37,878 bases of DNA. Source: Chara braunii (lineage: Eukaryota; Streptophyta; Charophyceae; Charales; Characeae). Shown in pieces: positions 28,413-36,598 of this stretch (position 1 is its first letter; each line of letters opens with the position of its first letter). The stretch spans positions 740,478 to 778,355 of the forward strand of contig BFEA01000156.1 in NCBI GenBank assembly GCA_003427395.1, given 5' to 3'. The notes under the pieces are model-generated. The model made no database searches and was not told where the DNA came from. It saw nothing but the letters and a program-made list of their open reading frames with translations. Made by a program: the position numbers and the translations under genes.

Positions 28413-28665
28413 GGGTAGAGGTCAGACGTGACTCTCTGCCCTCCGAACCATGCGTGGCAGCTTCCCATCATACAGCTCTCCATCAGCGTTCCGTCTTGAA
28501 TGCATAACACTCCCAGGCGGGCCAACACTGCGTGCCTCCTGGATGTTTCCGCCGGGCCAGCGGCATGGGTTGCATGACCCCCCCTGATCACCAAATGAAA
28601 TTAAATAGGCCGCCGCTTCGCGACGGTGAAAGTCAACGCTGCGCCCGTCCATTTACATTTCGTTT
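28413..28665 (-). ncRNA. group II intron 3' portion (domains IV-VI), nuclear copy
   Basis: Domain V is recognisable at 28447-28480, exactly 34 nt. It begins GAGCTGTATG, has the catalytic AGC triad, a two-base bulge and a GGGAAGC-type apical part, and ends CGCATGGTTC. After it, GGAGGGCAGAGAGTCACGTC and TGACCTCTACCC fit a linker, a short domain VI and a 3' end of the usual CTAYCC kind. Upstream GC-rich sequence to about 28665 is probably domain III/IV. The atp9-like exon follows directly. The 5' half of the intron is not in the window. The intron is mitochondrial by context; no maturase frame is seen. Confidence 0.75.
28447..28480 (-). ncRNA. group II intron domain V
   Basis: This is a 34-nt hairpin. 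The lower stem GAGCUGUAUG pairs with CGCAUGGUUC allowing G-U pairs. The catalytic AGC triad is at nucleotides 2-4. Family domain V sequences have GAGC-GUAUG...ACGUACGGUUC, so this copy has only a few changes. Confidence 0.8.
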
Positions 28666-28689
28666 GTAAACCAAGGTCCAAAGGGAAGC

Positions 28690-28835
28690 CAGAACGTTTC
28701 ACAGCACATGCAGAGACGGTGGAGGCTGCAATGGAGGGACATAGCTTGGAAAATGAAGATCCAGCAGATGCAAAGACAGTAGGGGCTGCAAGGGAGGGAC
28801 GTAGTTCAGATCCAGCAGATGCAAAGACAATGGAT
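28690..28835. repeat. tandem repeat of about 60-66 bp
   Basis: CAGCA(C)ATGCA(G)AGAC-GT-G-GGCTGCAA-GGAGGGAC-TAG occurs twice, and the CAGCAGATGCAAAGACA start a third time near 28816. One plus-strand frame gives PADAKTVGAAREGRS-like repeats, but nothing else supports a gene. Confidence 0.7.
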
Positions 28836-30167
28836 GCTGATGGTACACGGCGGGAGGTGCAAAGTGGACAACAGAGCAGTTTGGGATAGTAATAAAGTGG
28901 ATGGAATTGAGAGGTGCCGAGGAACAGCATTGCAAGGAGGAGGAGAAGGAGGAGGAGGAGGGAGATTCAAAGAGGATAAGGCCAAAGGCGAAAGATGCAG
29001 TTTGAAAGCTGCAATGAGGGAGATTCAAAGGAAGAGACAAGATTTAAATTTTGAAGTTTAAACCAAAACAAAAAAACAAAAAAAACAAAACATCACATGG
29101 AGATTCCCAACTGCAACAAAGGAAAGAGAGGGGATAGGATAAAGGGAAGTTTGGAGAGCAGGGAGGAGAGGCCATGAACACAACTGGTGAAGAGGCAACC
29201 CTTATGCAGGAGGTTGGAAAATACGAGGGCAGTGGTTATGGGACAAACTGCCAGGGACTTGGAGAGCTAGAAGGGCCAAATTGTTTAGCACAACGGACGT
29301 TCACATAGTGTGAGGAAGGATGCCAAAGGAAGGCTGTGAATGGAGTGGCAGGAATGGGGAGATTTAGAGAGCGTGAGGAAACGGATGCAAGCTGGCATAA
29401 AAAGCAAATATGAGCGTGGATATTTGGAGAAAAGGTACCAGGTCGTGCTATCCACCGGGAGTGATTGCGAAGAGCATGTGGTGCTGAGCAAGCTGCAAAG
29501 GGGAAGGCAAACAAGTGAGAAAAACACAGAAGGGATGAAGGGCAGAAGAAACGGGAGGGAGGTGGAGGAGGGAGGAGGGGGCAGGAGGGGGAGGAGGGGG
29601 GAGGAGGGGGGAAGAGCGGGGAGGAGGCGAAGTTGAGTAAGGAGGTCAGCGGAGATGGGAATGTGGGGCGAGGTGGCAGGCACAGTAAACCAACATCCAG
29701 AAGGTCAGCGGAGATGAGACCGGAAATGGACGCGGCAACGTGTGTGGGAATGGAAGTGAAGAGGAATCCTGGCAGGGAGGGGGCAGAGCGACGGAGGGAA
29801 ATAGCTTTGCAGGAGTCAAGGTAGGGGGTTGAAAATGAGGGGGGACATGAGATATGGACAGGACGGGGGGTCAATATCATGCGTGCTACATTAGCATAGT
29901 CTAGAAGGCCCAGTTGATAGCCCTAAAGACCGCTGTAGAAAGCACGTAGACACCTTGCAGGTCGATGGCACATCTTGTAGGCCCTCGCAGCTTCGCTATA
30001 GGACACACCCACTTAAATTAGCTACACAGTATTGTAGTCTTGGGCAGCAAACCCATCGTACCACAAAAGTCCTGGCACAACTTTCCATTATCTTCGCTAT
30101 AGGAGGCCCGCTTCGCTTCCCGATCCTCTGTTGCGAGTAAAACCGGGTGCCGACCCCGGTGTACCTC
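28836..30167. other. purine-rich unassigned region
   Basis: The plus strand is strongly G/A-biased (GGAGGA near 28937-28962 and 29560-29635). This yields long Pro/Ser/Leu-rich frames on the minus strand (for example 29236-29880) that look compositional. CTTCGCTATAGGA recurs at 29992 and 30092. No gene is supported. Confidence 0.45.
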
Positions 30168-30325
30168 AAAAAAAGGGCGACAGCCTCGAGATACCATCTT
30201 TGAACTGAGCGGCCTCAGGCGTTTCACAGTTACTTTCTTTCACCCAATTCCATTGGGACTCGAACTAGGGGCTGTGGCTCAACGGTTCACGGGTGTGACT
30301 TGACAACTGAGCTACCGGTAGGCCA
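30168..30325 (-). mobile_element. SINE, second family, copy 2
   Basis: The minus-strand head GGCCTACCGGTAGCTCAGTT contains an A-box (30304-30314). GTTCGAGTCCC (30255-30265) is a near-perfect B-box. The body CTGTGAAACGCC...CAGTTCAAAGATGGTATCTC, GAGGCTGTCGCCC and a 7-T end match the plus-strand copy at 16055-16210. Confidence 0.75.
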
Positions 30326-30390
30326 TTCCAAAATTGTCTTCTACCCCAGGGAAATTGTGGCACCTACATCACCTCTTTTGCACTGTGTGC

Positions 30391-30505
30391 AGGCATTCAC
30401 GCCTGCACCAGCCAGGTAATGTCGACCTTGAACCTGGTCCTTGCCATAGACCAGGTTCAGAGACCAAAATGGCTTAGAAGTCAGAACATAAGACCAGGTT
30501 CAAGG
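30391..30505. repeat. cluster of short perfect inverted repeats
   Basis: TGCAGGC/GCCTGCA lies at 30391-30410. TGAACCTGGTC (30429-30439) pairs with GACCAGGTTCA (30449-30459), and the longer CCTTGAACCTGGTC (30426-30439) pairs with GACCAGGTTCAAGG at 30492-30505. Confidence 0.9.
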
Positions 30506-31850
30506 TACACAACCTCCTTAGGCACATCTCAAGTAGAACCTTTATCACCAACCAGATGGAGTCCAGAGGATATATACCTATACATCATTGATGTACACCT
30601 CGAGAAACGACTTCAAGTCTCGACAGTTGTTGCACAAGCCTTGACGGCCACACCACCATTCCCGGTATTTCAACGACCTGAAAATCGCCACAAGACCGTT
30701 GGCCACCATCCACCTCACCCCCCATTGTCTGGTTCCAGCGGTACAAATCCACTGCTTTAAACCGTTTCCACTTTCAAACCTTGAGCAGCAGCTCTCATCA
30801 TCACCGGAACACAAGTGGTGATACAGTCCAGATACAGTCCAACAACTCCCTTGAAGGGAAGGGAAAAACATACGGGATTAGAAAGGAAACATGAAAAGGA
30901 CAGGAGAAAGCAGAAAAGCAACAAAGAGATCGTTGTAGCCTACCAGTCGTCGTAGCGGCGCTTTTTATGAGACCTAGTGTCAGGTTGCAACAGACTCTCC
31001 GGTCTTTCTTCAACATCATTTTCCCAAGTACCAACTGCACATCAGGACGAACATCGACTCGTTACCCACTGTACATCAGATCGAAAACCAATGCGTGTCC
31101 ACGATTAGATCAAGACTTCACTTGAAACCAAAAGACGAGCAAAACAAAGACGTGCAAGGGAATTGAGCGAGAGAGACAGACAGAAACCAAATTAACACCA
31201 CATCGAAGACGAGATAGTCGTGTCCCAAGCAGAATGTACTGAGATAGAAGCCAAATCAGAGCAATGCAATGAGCTCGAATGTCAAAGTCAGCCTCAACTC
31301 GCCACCATCAACAATGTATTCAGTGTCACTCTTCGCGATTGGCGCTCAGCACGCAGCCTACTACTGCTTAGGACCTTCACTAGCCTACCACTAATGACGA
31401 TGCAACCAGTGATCACATCCAGCCGAAGACCAATGTACATGAAGAAGTCACCCATGCAGACTGCCACATACACATCATCAGGTACGTGTCTCTTTTCCCT
31501 CCCGCTTCTACTCCTTGTCCCACCACAGTTGCATCTCCCAATGCCCCGACGACCACCATCATGATCACCAGCATTTGCCTCCCGATCCCAGATGCCCCCC
31601 ACTCTGAGGACCATTTTCTTGACCTATCCGCTCCAGGGGGGTTCCATGCACTGCAGAACTCTCCCATGTGATCAGGAATCCATCTACTGTTGAAGAGGGG
31701 TTACTGACACACTTCTTCCCACCTTTTCTTTGGGGGTGGGGATTATCTGGCAGGGGCAGTCTCCACCACGTCTTAACGAGATTTGGCCAGAAGGGGTCGC
31801 ATCAGCAGACTCAGCCTGGCTATGGCCGACTTGCGCTCGCTGCCAACAAG
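30506..31850. other. unassigned region
   Basis: No protein family is recognised. The minus-strand frame near 31294-31480 (DDVYVAVCMGDFFMYIGLRL) looks less compositional than its neighbours but matches nothing I know. The region may be 3' flank of the protease gene or an intron of the RGG-type gene. Confidence 0.35.
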
Positions 31851-31860
31851 CAGCGCCCGG

Positions 31861-32240
31861 GTGCACCCCAGCCTGGCCTATAGCAGCCTTCCAGCGCCCA
31901 GTCAGGCAGCGTGGCCACCAGTATGTGCAAGGCCAGAACGTCTTCCAAGCAGGCGCGCACTTTCCTTTATTTATTATTACTAATTTACTTTTTTTTTTTT
32001 TTTTTTTGGACTATTTCTCGTTTATGTGTGTCATCCTTGTGCGGGGGCCATGGAGCGCCCGTGTGCACCCCAGCCTGGCCTATAGCAGCCTTTCAGCACC
32101 CAGTCGGCCAGCGTGGCCACCAGCATGTGCAAGGCGAGAACGCCTTCCAAGCAGGCGGACACTTTCCTTTATTTATTATTACTATTTTTTTTTTGGGACT
32201 ATTTCTCGTTTATGTGTGTCATCCTTGTGCAGGGGCCATG
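31861..32240 (-). repeat. 202-bp tandem duplication carrying a U6 3' half
   Basis: GTGCACCCCAGCCTGGCCTA starts at 31861 and at 32063. Each unit ends (plus strand) with GGACTATTTCTCGTTTATGT and GTGTCATCCTTGTGC-GGGGC, the reverse complement of the U6 3' half. The proximal unit breaks off at GCCATGG inside U6. The distal one continues into the U6 5' half. Confidence 0.93.
32008..32052 (-). pseudogene. U6 snRNA 3'-half, duplicated copy
   Basis: The minus strand reads CCATGGCCCCCGCACAAGGA, TGACACACATAAACGAGAAA, TAGTCC, followed by an A-run. This is the same 3'-half portion as in the chimeras at 10385 and 15391. Confidence 0.88.
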
Positions 32241-32293
32241 CTAATCTTCTCTCTCTCTGTTCCGTTCCAATTTTAACAATTGTCCCCAAGGAC
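32195..32293 (-). pseudogene. near full-length U6 snRNA retropseudogene
   Basis: On the minus strand: GTCCTTGGGGACA (5' stem-loop), AAAATTGGAACGGAACAGAG, an extra AGAGAG-type insertion beside the ACAGAGA box, then GAAGATTAGCATGGCCCCTG, CACAAGGATGACACACATAA and ACGAGAAATAGTCC. It aligns end to end with plant U6. The 3' end runs into an A-stretch instead of the oligo-T terminator, as expected of a retroposed copy, and no plant TATA/USE pair is seen at the usual distance. U6 forms the spliceosome active site; the insertion at ACAGAGA and missing promoter argue against function. Confidence 0.88.
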
Positions 32294-32343
32294 TTCACAT
32301 CACAAATTCTACCCCACATCTCATTCTGCGGGTAAAAATAGTA

Positions 32344-34614
32344 TTAGTAGGATGATGGCAGTGGAAGCTCACCTTCCACTCCATAGGCCCCACGAACATT
32401 TTGTGGAGGCGGCTTGAATTTCGAAGCTTTAGGTTTCTCCTTTGTCCCATTCGCGTCCAGTGCTGTTGCCCTCATTCTCTGGTTGTTTCCAGGACTGTCA
32501 TATTCTCTGCGCGCAGAGAGCATCTCCACCACATCTGAATCTGACGAGCACGTCTCAGACCGATCTGACATCTGTGCAGTTTCTGCGACGCCATCATCGT
32601 CCTCTGCACGGAAATTCACAGTCCTCCCACTTGCTGCCATGTCGCTAGCTGGCAGAACCACAGAGCGATCTTGTGTCTTAGCTTGATGGAACTGCTTTCT
32701 ATCGCCATTCGCTACCGACAGTGTTTCGCATGAGGTCCACATCTCCTCTTGTTCTCTTCTTCCCTCCTTCCCGCTGAGAGACATTGCGTTTACATCAACA
32801 GAGGAGGACCGCTTCTTGCAGTTAGCAGTCTTCTCTTCCGCTCCCTTTCCGGCAGCGTCCCTCTTCCTCAATGATTCTTCTGGAACTCTTTCCTTGTCAC
32901 CTCCTCCCTGCGTCAGCCTTGGATGCGGCTTTTCTGACTCCCGCGTAGTCTGACAATGGTTCTCGGCCACGTTGCAAGAACCATCTCCCTCCACTCTTAC
33001 TGCTGAGCGTCTCTTCGTCATCCTCGCTAGTCCCCATACGATCGGCATCTTCCTGCGAAACTTGCTATGAAGAAGTCGGCTAAGCCTGACCATCAACCTT
33101 ACGCCTATGATCTTCTTTCTGACTTTCGCTCTGCCTCGGATCAACAACTTTCCTGCCCGATGACCGCAACCATTCCTGATTCGACATCCTCTCCCATCAG
33201 TCATTCTCCCAACAACATGGGTGGTCGTCAGGCTGAAGCATCCTCGATCACAGCCTGAGGTTCCTCGACTCTCGTCATGGCACGGCACAGAAGCACCCTG
33301 ATCCAGAATATTATCTGGCACGCCGTTTTGATGAGCTAGATCGTCGTTGGAAGACTCTGACGCCCTACATTCATTCGGCGCATCCGCAGAGGTCTTGTCC
33401 ACGGCTACTTTACGCTGACAGTTCTCGAACTGCCTGTCCAAGCTACCGACAGACCTGACACCCAATGTTTCGGTTTTCCTATCTGTTTTAGACAGAAAAG
33501 GCGACATCTTCCTTCCACTCCTGCATTCTTTTGCTTGCTCCTGCTCCGATGGCGAAGACGATCCCTTAGCAAGGCCCGACTCTTCCAACCCCTGAGCAGC
33601 ATCCATACTATAAAACCGGTTAATCATTACCACAGGAGTTGCTCCTTCACCAACCCTCTTCCTTTTCATCGACCTCTCAGTACTTGCTGGACTCCTGCTG
33701 GGTTCTTCATCAACCCCACGTCCACTTTCACGTTCTGCGCCGAGCACCTTCAGATTCGCCTGTTTGCCAGAGACACCAGAGTCAACGACGCTCCCACACA
33801 GTCCTTCCGCTGGATCTTTCTTCGGAACGCCCATTGCACAGTCAGTTGCAGTCACAAGCTTATTCCTGGCCGCTTTCTCAAGCTCATCCACCATCTCCGT
33901 CTTCTGATCGTCTTTCGCCACCCCCTTGCCAATACTACTTGCAGAGACCGCTGACTCCATTTTCCTTGCAAACTTCCGCACACCTTCCTGCCGTTCTGCC
34001 CACTGTGCATCTCCCTCCTCCTCCGCTTCTTCTTCCCCATGAGCCTTCTTCATTTTGTCTGGCACAGGGACCGACTTGACAGCGGGAGTTTTTATAAAGG
34101 AATCTACTTTCTTCGCCACCGTTTCGGCACCATTCTGAGCTGCTTTGTTTCTGCCGCCACCGGCATTCTCTGACTTCTCTACATCATGACGTGAAAAGGG
34201 CTGAACGCTCGCAGAGCTAATCCTTGTTACATCTCCGAGGTCTCCATTCTCACTAGCTGATGCCTCTACGCTGCGCTGCGTCAACCCAGTTCCATTTGAC
34301 AGTACTTGGACAACAGCACTGTTATTAAACTGCCCTGAAGGTCCTCGTTTCAGAGCTTGTTTTTGTGCCCCATTTGCATTGGCACTGCGGGTACAGATAT
34401 CAGGGCTTTTCTGATGGGATCCATTTGCAGCAGTAGCTCCAGTGGCCCCAGCAGACACCAGATCCTTCTTCCCGGGGCCATTTGCATCAGACACTGGCAG
34501 TGAAGGCTTTGGTGATTCCGTCGAACGCGAGGGATGCAAGCGGATGTAGAAGAGCATGTACGCTCGTTGATCCAGAACCATCTTCTCACTAACCTGCCGC
34601 ACCTGCTCGCACAC
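32344..34614 (-). CDS. C-terminal exon of a ubiquitin-specific protease (USP family)
   Basis: The open frame of about 756 residues starts VRQVSEKMVLDQRAYMLFYI. This is the last conserved block of the USP catalytic domain (VS...VL-Q-AYMLFY), just downstream of where the catalytic His box would be encoded. Everything after it is a Ser/Lys/Glu-rich tail with basic clusters (KVRKKIIGVRLMVRLSRLLH) and no further domain I recognise, ending GELPLPSSY. A short USP end plus a very long disordered tail recalls USP36/USP42 and plant UBP23-type enzymes. USPs remove ubiquitin from proteins. The first Met is not real: the exon is entered by a splice acceptor near 34600-34645. Cys and His boxes must lie upstream, beyond the LTR insertions. 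The stop is a TAA at 32344-32346. Confidence 0.72.
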   Translation of the reverse strand: MCEQVRQVSEKMVLDQRAYMLFYIRLHPSRSTESPKPSLPVSDANGPGKKDLVSAGATGATAANGSHQKSPDICTRSANANGAQKQALKRGPSGQFNNSAVVQVLSNGTGLTQRSVEASASENGDLGDVTRISSASVQPFSRHDVEKSENAGGGRNKAAQNGAETVAKKVDSFIKTPAVKSVPVPDKMKKAHGEEEAEEEGDAQWAERQEGVRKFARKMESAVSASSIGKGVAKDDQKTEMVDELEKAARNKLVTATDCAMGVPKKDPAEGLCGSVVDSGVSGKQANLKVLGAERESGRGVDEEPSRSPASTERSMKRKRVGEGATPVVMINRFYSMDAAQGLEESGLAKGSSSPSEQEQAKECRSGRKMSPFLSKTDRKTETLGVRSVGSLDRQFENCQRKVAVDKTSADAPNECRASESSNDDLAHQNGVPDNILDQGASVPCHDESRGTSGCDRGCFSLTTTHVVGRMTDGRGCRIRNGCGHRAGKLLIRGRAKVRKKIIGVRLMVRLSRLLHSKFRRKMPIVWGLARMTKRRSAVRVEGDGSCNVAENHCQTTRESEKPHPRLTQGGGDKERVPEESLRKRDAAGKGAEEKTANCKKRSSSVDVNAMSLSGKEGRREQEEMWTSCETLSVANGDRKQFHQAKTQDRSVVLPASDMAASGRTVNFRAEDDDGVAETAQMSDRSETCSSDSDVVEMLSARREYDSPGNNQRMRATALDANGTKEKPKASKFKPPPQNVRGAYGVEGELPLPSSY

Positions 34615-34645
34615 ATCATTGCAACCATCATGCGTACTCTACGTC
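34600..34645 (-). other. splice acceptor zone of the USP exon
   Basis: Upstream of the conserved frame, an in-frame TAG appears at about 34641. Possible acceptors are the GTAG|AG around 34640, GAGCAG|GTGCGG near 34605, or GCAG|GTTAGT near 34596. The USP-like reading frame is convincing only from GTGCGGCAG onward, so GAGCAG|GTGCGG is my preferred choice. Confidence 0.4.
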
Positions 34646-34740
34646 AGACAAACTCTGCAAAACAAAGTACGTCAGATCATGCAAGAAGACAATAATCAGA
34701 ACAGCATGTTTATATCCCGCCTCGGGTATGATAACTGTCT

Positions 34741-34783
<43 letters not shown>

Positions 34784-34800
34784 GGAGAGGGAGAGAGAGA
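34741..34800. repeat. (GT)n(GA)n compound microsatellite
   Basis: About 12 GT units run directly into GA units with a GGGAGAGG interruption. Confidence 0.97.
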
Positions 34801-35254
34801 ATTACATGCCCAGTTGGGCGATGTACATATAAACCGAGGATCCGCAATGTGATAAAAAGGACTGAATGGACAATGCAGTGCAAGTAGAATCTCGACAAGC
34901 AATGTGCATTCCGATTTATAGCGCAGGGAAGACTTAGATACAAATCCTGACCTGACCGGGACTGACCTCTTTCACGTAGTATAAGATAGCGAAGCAGAAT
35001 GCTAGAGTACTAATGACTAGCCTCATCAATGTCGCAACACAGACCAAACATACATCATATCCATCACAAGGTGTGAAGGAGCCTGGCGCTGTACATAGAA
35101 AAGAGGCGCCAGGTCCAGACATACACAGACAAAGAGGAAGGGATCAGACGAAGAAGAGGAAGGGGGAGATGGGAAAGTCGTCAACAACAAGTCTCGTTAC
35201 AAGTCCCAAATAATCCCTCTTCGAAATGTCTGAAGTCCCATGTCGAGTCTGGAT
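34801..35254. other. unassigned, probably intron or LTR-element leader
   Basis: No gene is seen. The last 100 bp (ACAAGTCCCAAATAATCCCT...GTCGAGTCTGG) resemble in style the leader next to the third LTR at 37790-37832. They may be the internal 5' end of a truncated retroelement. Confidence 0.4.
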
Positions 35255-35263
35255 CCAATGTCA

Positions 35264-35267
<4 letters not shown>
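35255..35267 (-). other. candidate primer-binding site of LTR copy 2
   Basis: The minus strand reads TTGGTGACATTGG directly after the GA-rich LTR end. The identical 13-mer flanks the third LTR at 37833-37845. A TGG start immediately inside a 5' LTR is the normal place for tRNA 3'-CCA pairing. It is not the usual initiator-Met site (TGGTATCAGAGC), and I cannot name the tRNA. Confidence 0.55.
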
Positions 35268-35323
<56 letters not shown>

Positions 35324-36290
35324 NGTAGTCTGCTGATGCAGTGAAGTCAGATAGCGAGAGGGTGAGAAGGAGATGGTGGACTGAGAAGAGGAAGAAGAAG
35401 CACTCTCTCTCTCTCTCTCTCTCTCTTGTATGCCAGGTACTATGGCGCTGTGCTGCAGGTACCTCGAAGACGAAGCCGGAGCAACGGCGCTGCAGGTAAG
35501 TATCCCTGGCCTCCGCCCAATCTCTCTCTCTCTAGTGCTACTCTAGCTATGGCGCCCAGCGCTGAAGACTACTACTAACGCTACTAGCGCCCAGCGCTGA
35601 AGACTAAGGCTGACGCTACTACTACTACTGCAGCGCTCCTCCAGAGTGCTGCTGCCGAATCCTGAAGACTACTGCCTCCTGCCTTGCACGTGAAGTGCCT
35701 GGGAAATACCTAGGACTCTAGGAGCTACCTCCCAACCACCTGCAGCCTGCATGGCGGGCCAGTCTTATATAGTGCTGGCCCGTCCAGGAGGCTGCTCTTG
35801 CCAATGCCAAAACGTGCCAGACCCTGGGGTTGAAGCTCAAATGAAGGTTGTCTTGAAAATAGGCCAAAAATGGCCTGAGCTAAAACCCTGGTCTGGTGCC
35901 TGAGTTTCAGGGCAGGTCGAACTGATGAGGGCCTTAAAATGGCCCTCAGTTTCAGGCTGAAAATACTCAGGGCCGGAAAGGCCCTGATTTAGCCTGAAAC
36001 GACACAGGGCCTGTAGGCGCTCGGTTTCAGGCTTTCAGGCTGAAACGACACGGGGCCTGTAGGCCCTTGTTTTCAGGCTTTTGGCCTGAAAACAACACGG
36101 GGTCTGTAGGCCCTCGTTTTCAGGCTTTCAGGCTGAAAATGACACGGGGCCTGTAGGCCCTTGTTTTCAGGCTTTTGGCCTGAAAACAACACGGGGTCTG
36201 TAGGCCCTCGTTTTCAGGCTTTCAGGCTGAAAACGACACGGGCCTGAAAATGGCCCGTGCAGCCTGTTGCAGGCACAGCATGTAACAGAG
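35268..36290 (-). repeat. LTR copy 2 (same family as 1-767)
   Basis: In element orientation it starts TGTTACATGCTGTGCC (36290 downward) and ends in a CT/GA tract (35268-35323, 35403-35426). A 75-bp insert-like segment lies between the two tracts. Core blocks shared with LTR 1 include GCGCCCAGCGCTGAAGACTA, TGCAGCGCTCCTCCAGAGTG and GGCTGCTCTTGCCAATGCCA. The 46-47 bp minisatellite is expanded to about six units (35940-36245). Divergence and the different unit number suggest it does not belong to the same insertion as LTR 1. No polypurine tract lies on its outer side, so it behaves as a 5' or solo LTR. Confidence 0.82.
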
Positions 36291-36302
36291 AGAGAGAGAG
36301 AG

Positions 36303-36527
36303 TGGTGACATGAGAGAGAGAGAGAGAGAGAGAGATTCGTAGTCTTCCTCCTCCACCTCTTATTCTTTTTCTTCTCCTCCTCCTCCTCCTCCTCCTCCTC
36401 CTCCTCCTCCTCCTCCTCCTCCTCGTCCCTGTCCTCTATTTCAGGGAGACTTGCTCCTAGACATGAGAGAGAGAGAGAGGAGGAGGAGGAGGAGAACAAG
36501 AAGAAGACGAGGTGGAGGAAGACTACG

Positions 36528-36591
<64 letters not shown>

Positions 36592-36598
36592 GTCACCA
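36303..36598. repeat. large GA/CT foldback (about 300 bp)
   Basis: TGGTGACATG (36303-36312) pairs with CATGTCACCA (36589-36598). Inside these, (GA)n pairs with (CT)n. ATTCGTAGTCTTCCTCCTCC (36335 on) pairs with GGAGGAAGACTACGAAT (ending 36530, one 3-nt indel), and a (CTC)n block pairs with (GAG)n. The loop is about 36426-36470. The outer 10-mer contains the TGGTGACAT found in the candidate primer-binding site. Confidence 0.9.

Noticed and set aside
29236-29880. Minus-strand open frame of 214 residues
   Set aside because: It is Pro/Ser/Leu-rich and created by strong purine bias on the plus strand. It has no domain, and overlapping frames are equally long.
30248-30325. Functional tRNA gene on the minus strand
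   Set aside because: The A-to-B spacing and B-box are tRNA-like, but the stems are poor and the sequence matches a SINE copy at 16 kb.
32316-32325. CCCCACATCT as a plant U-snRNA upstream element for the U6 copy
   Set aside because: It lies only about 25 bp from the U6 5' end and in reverse orientation, so it does not fit the normal USE/TATA arrangement.
35268-36290. LTR 2 as the missing 5' LTR of the gypsy element at 1-6.8 kb
   Set aside because: Orientation would permit it with a 28-kb nested insertion, but LTR divergence, different minisatellite unit number and the host USP exon lying between make one insertion unlikely.
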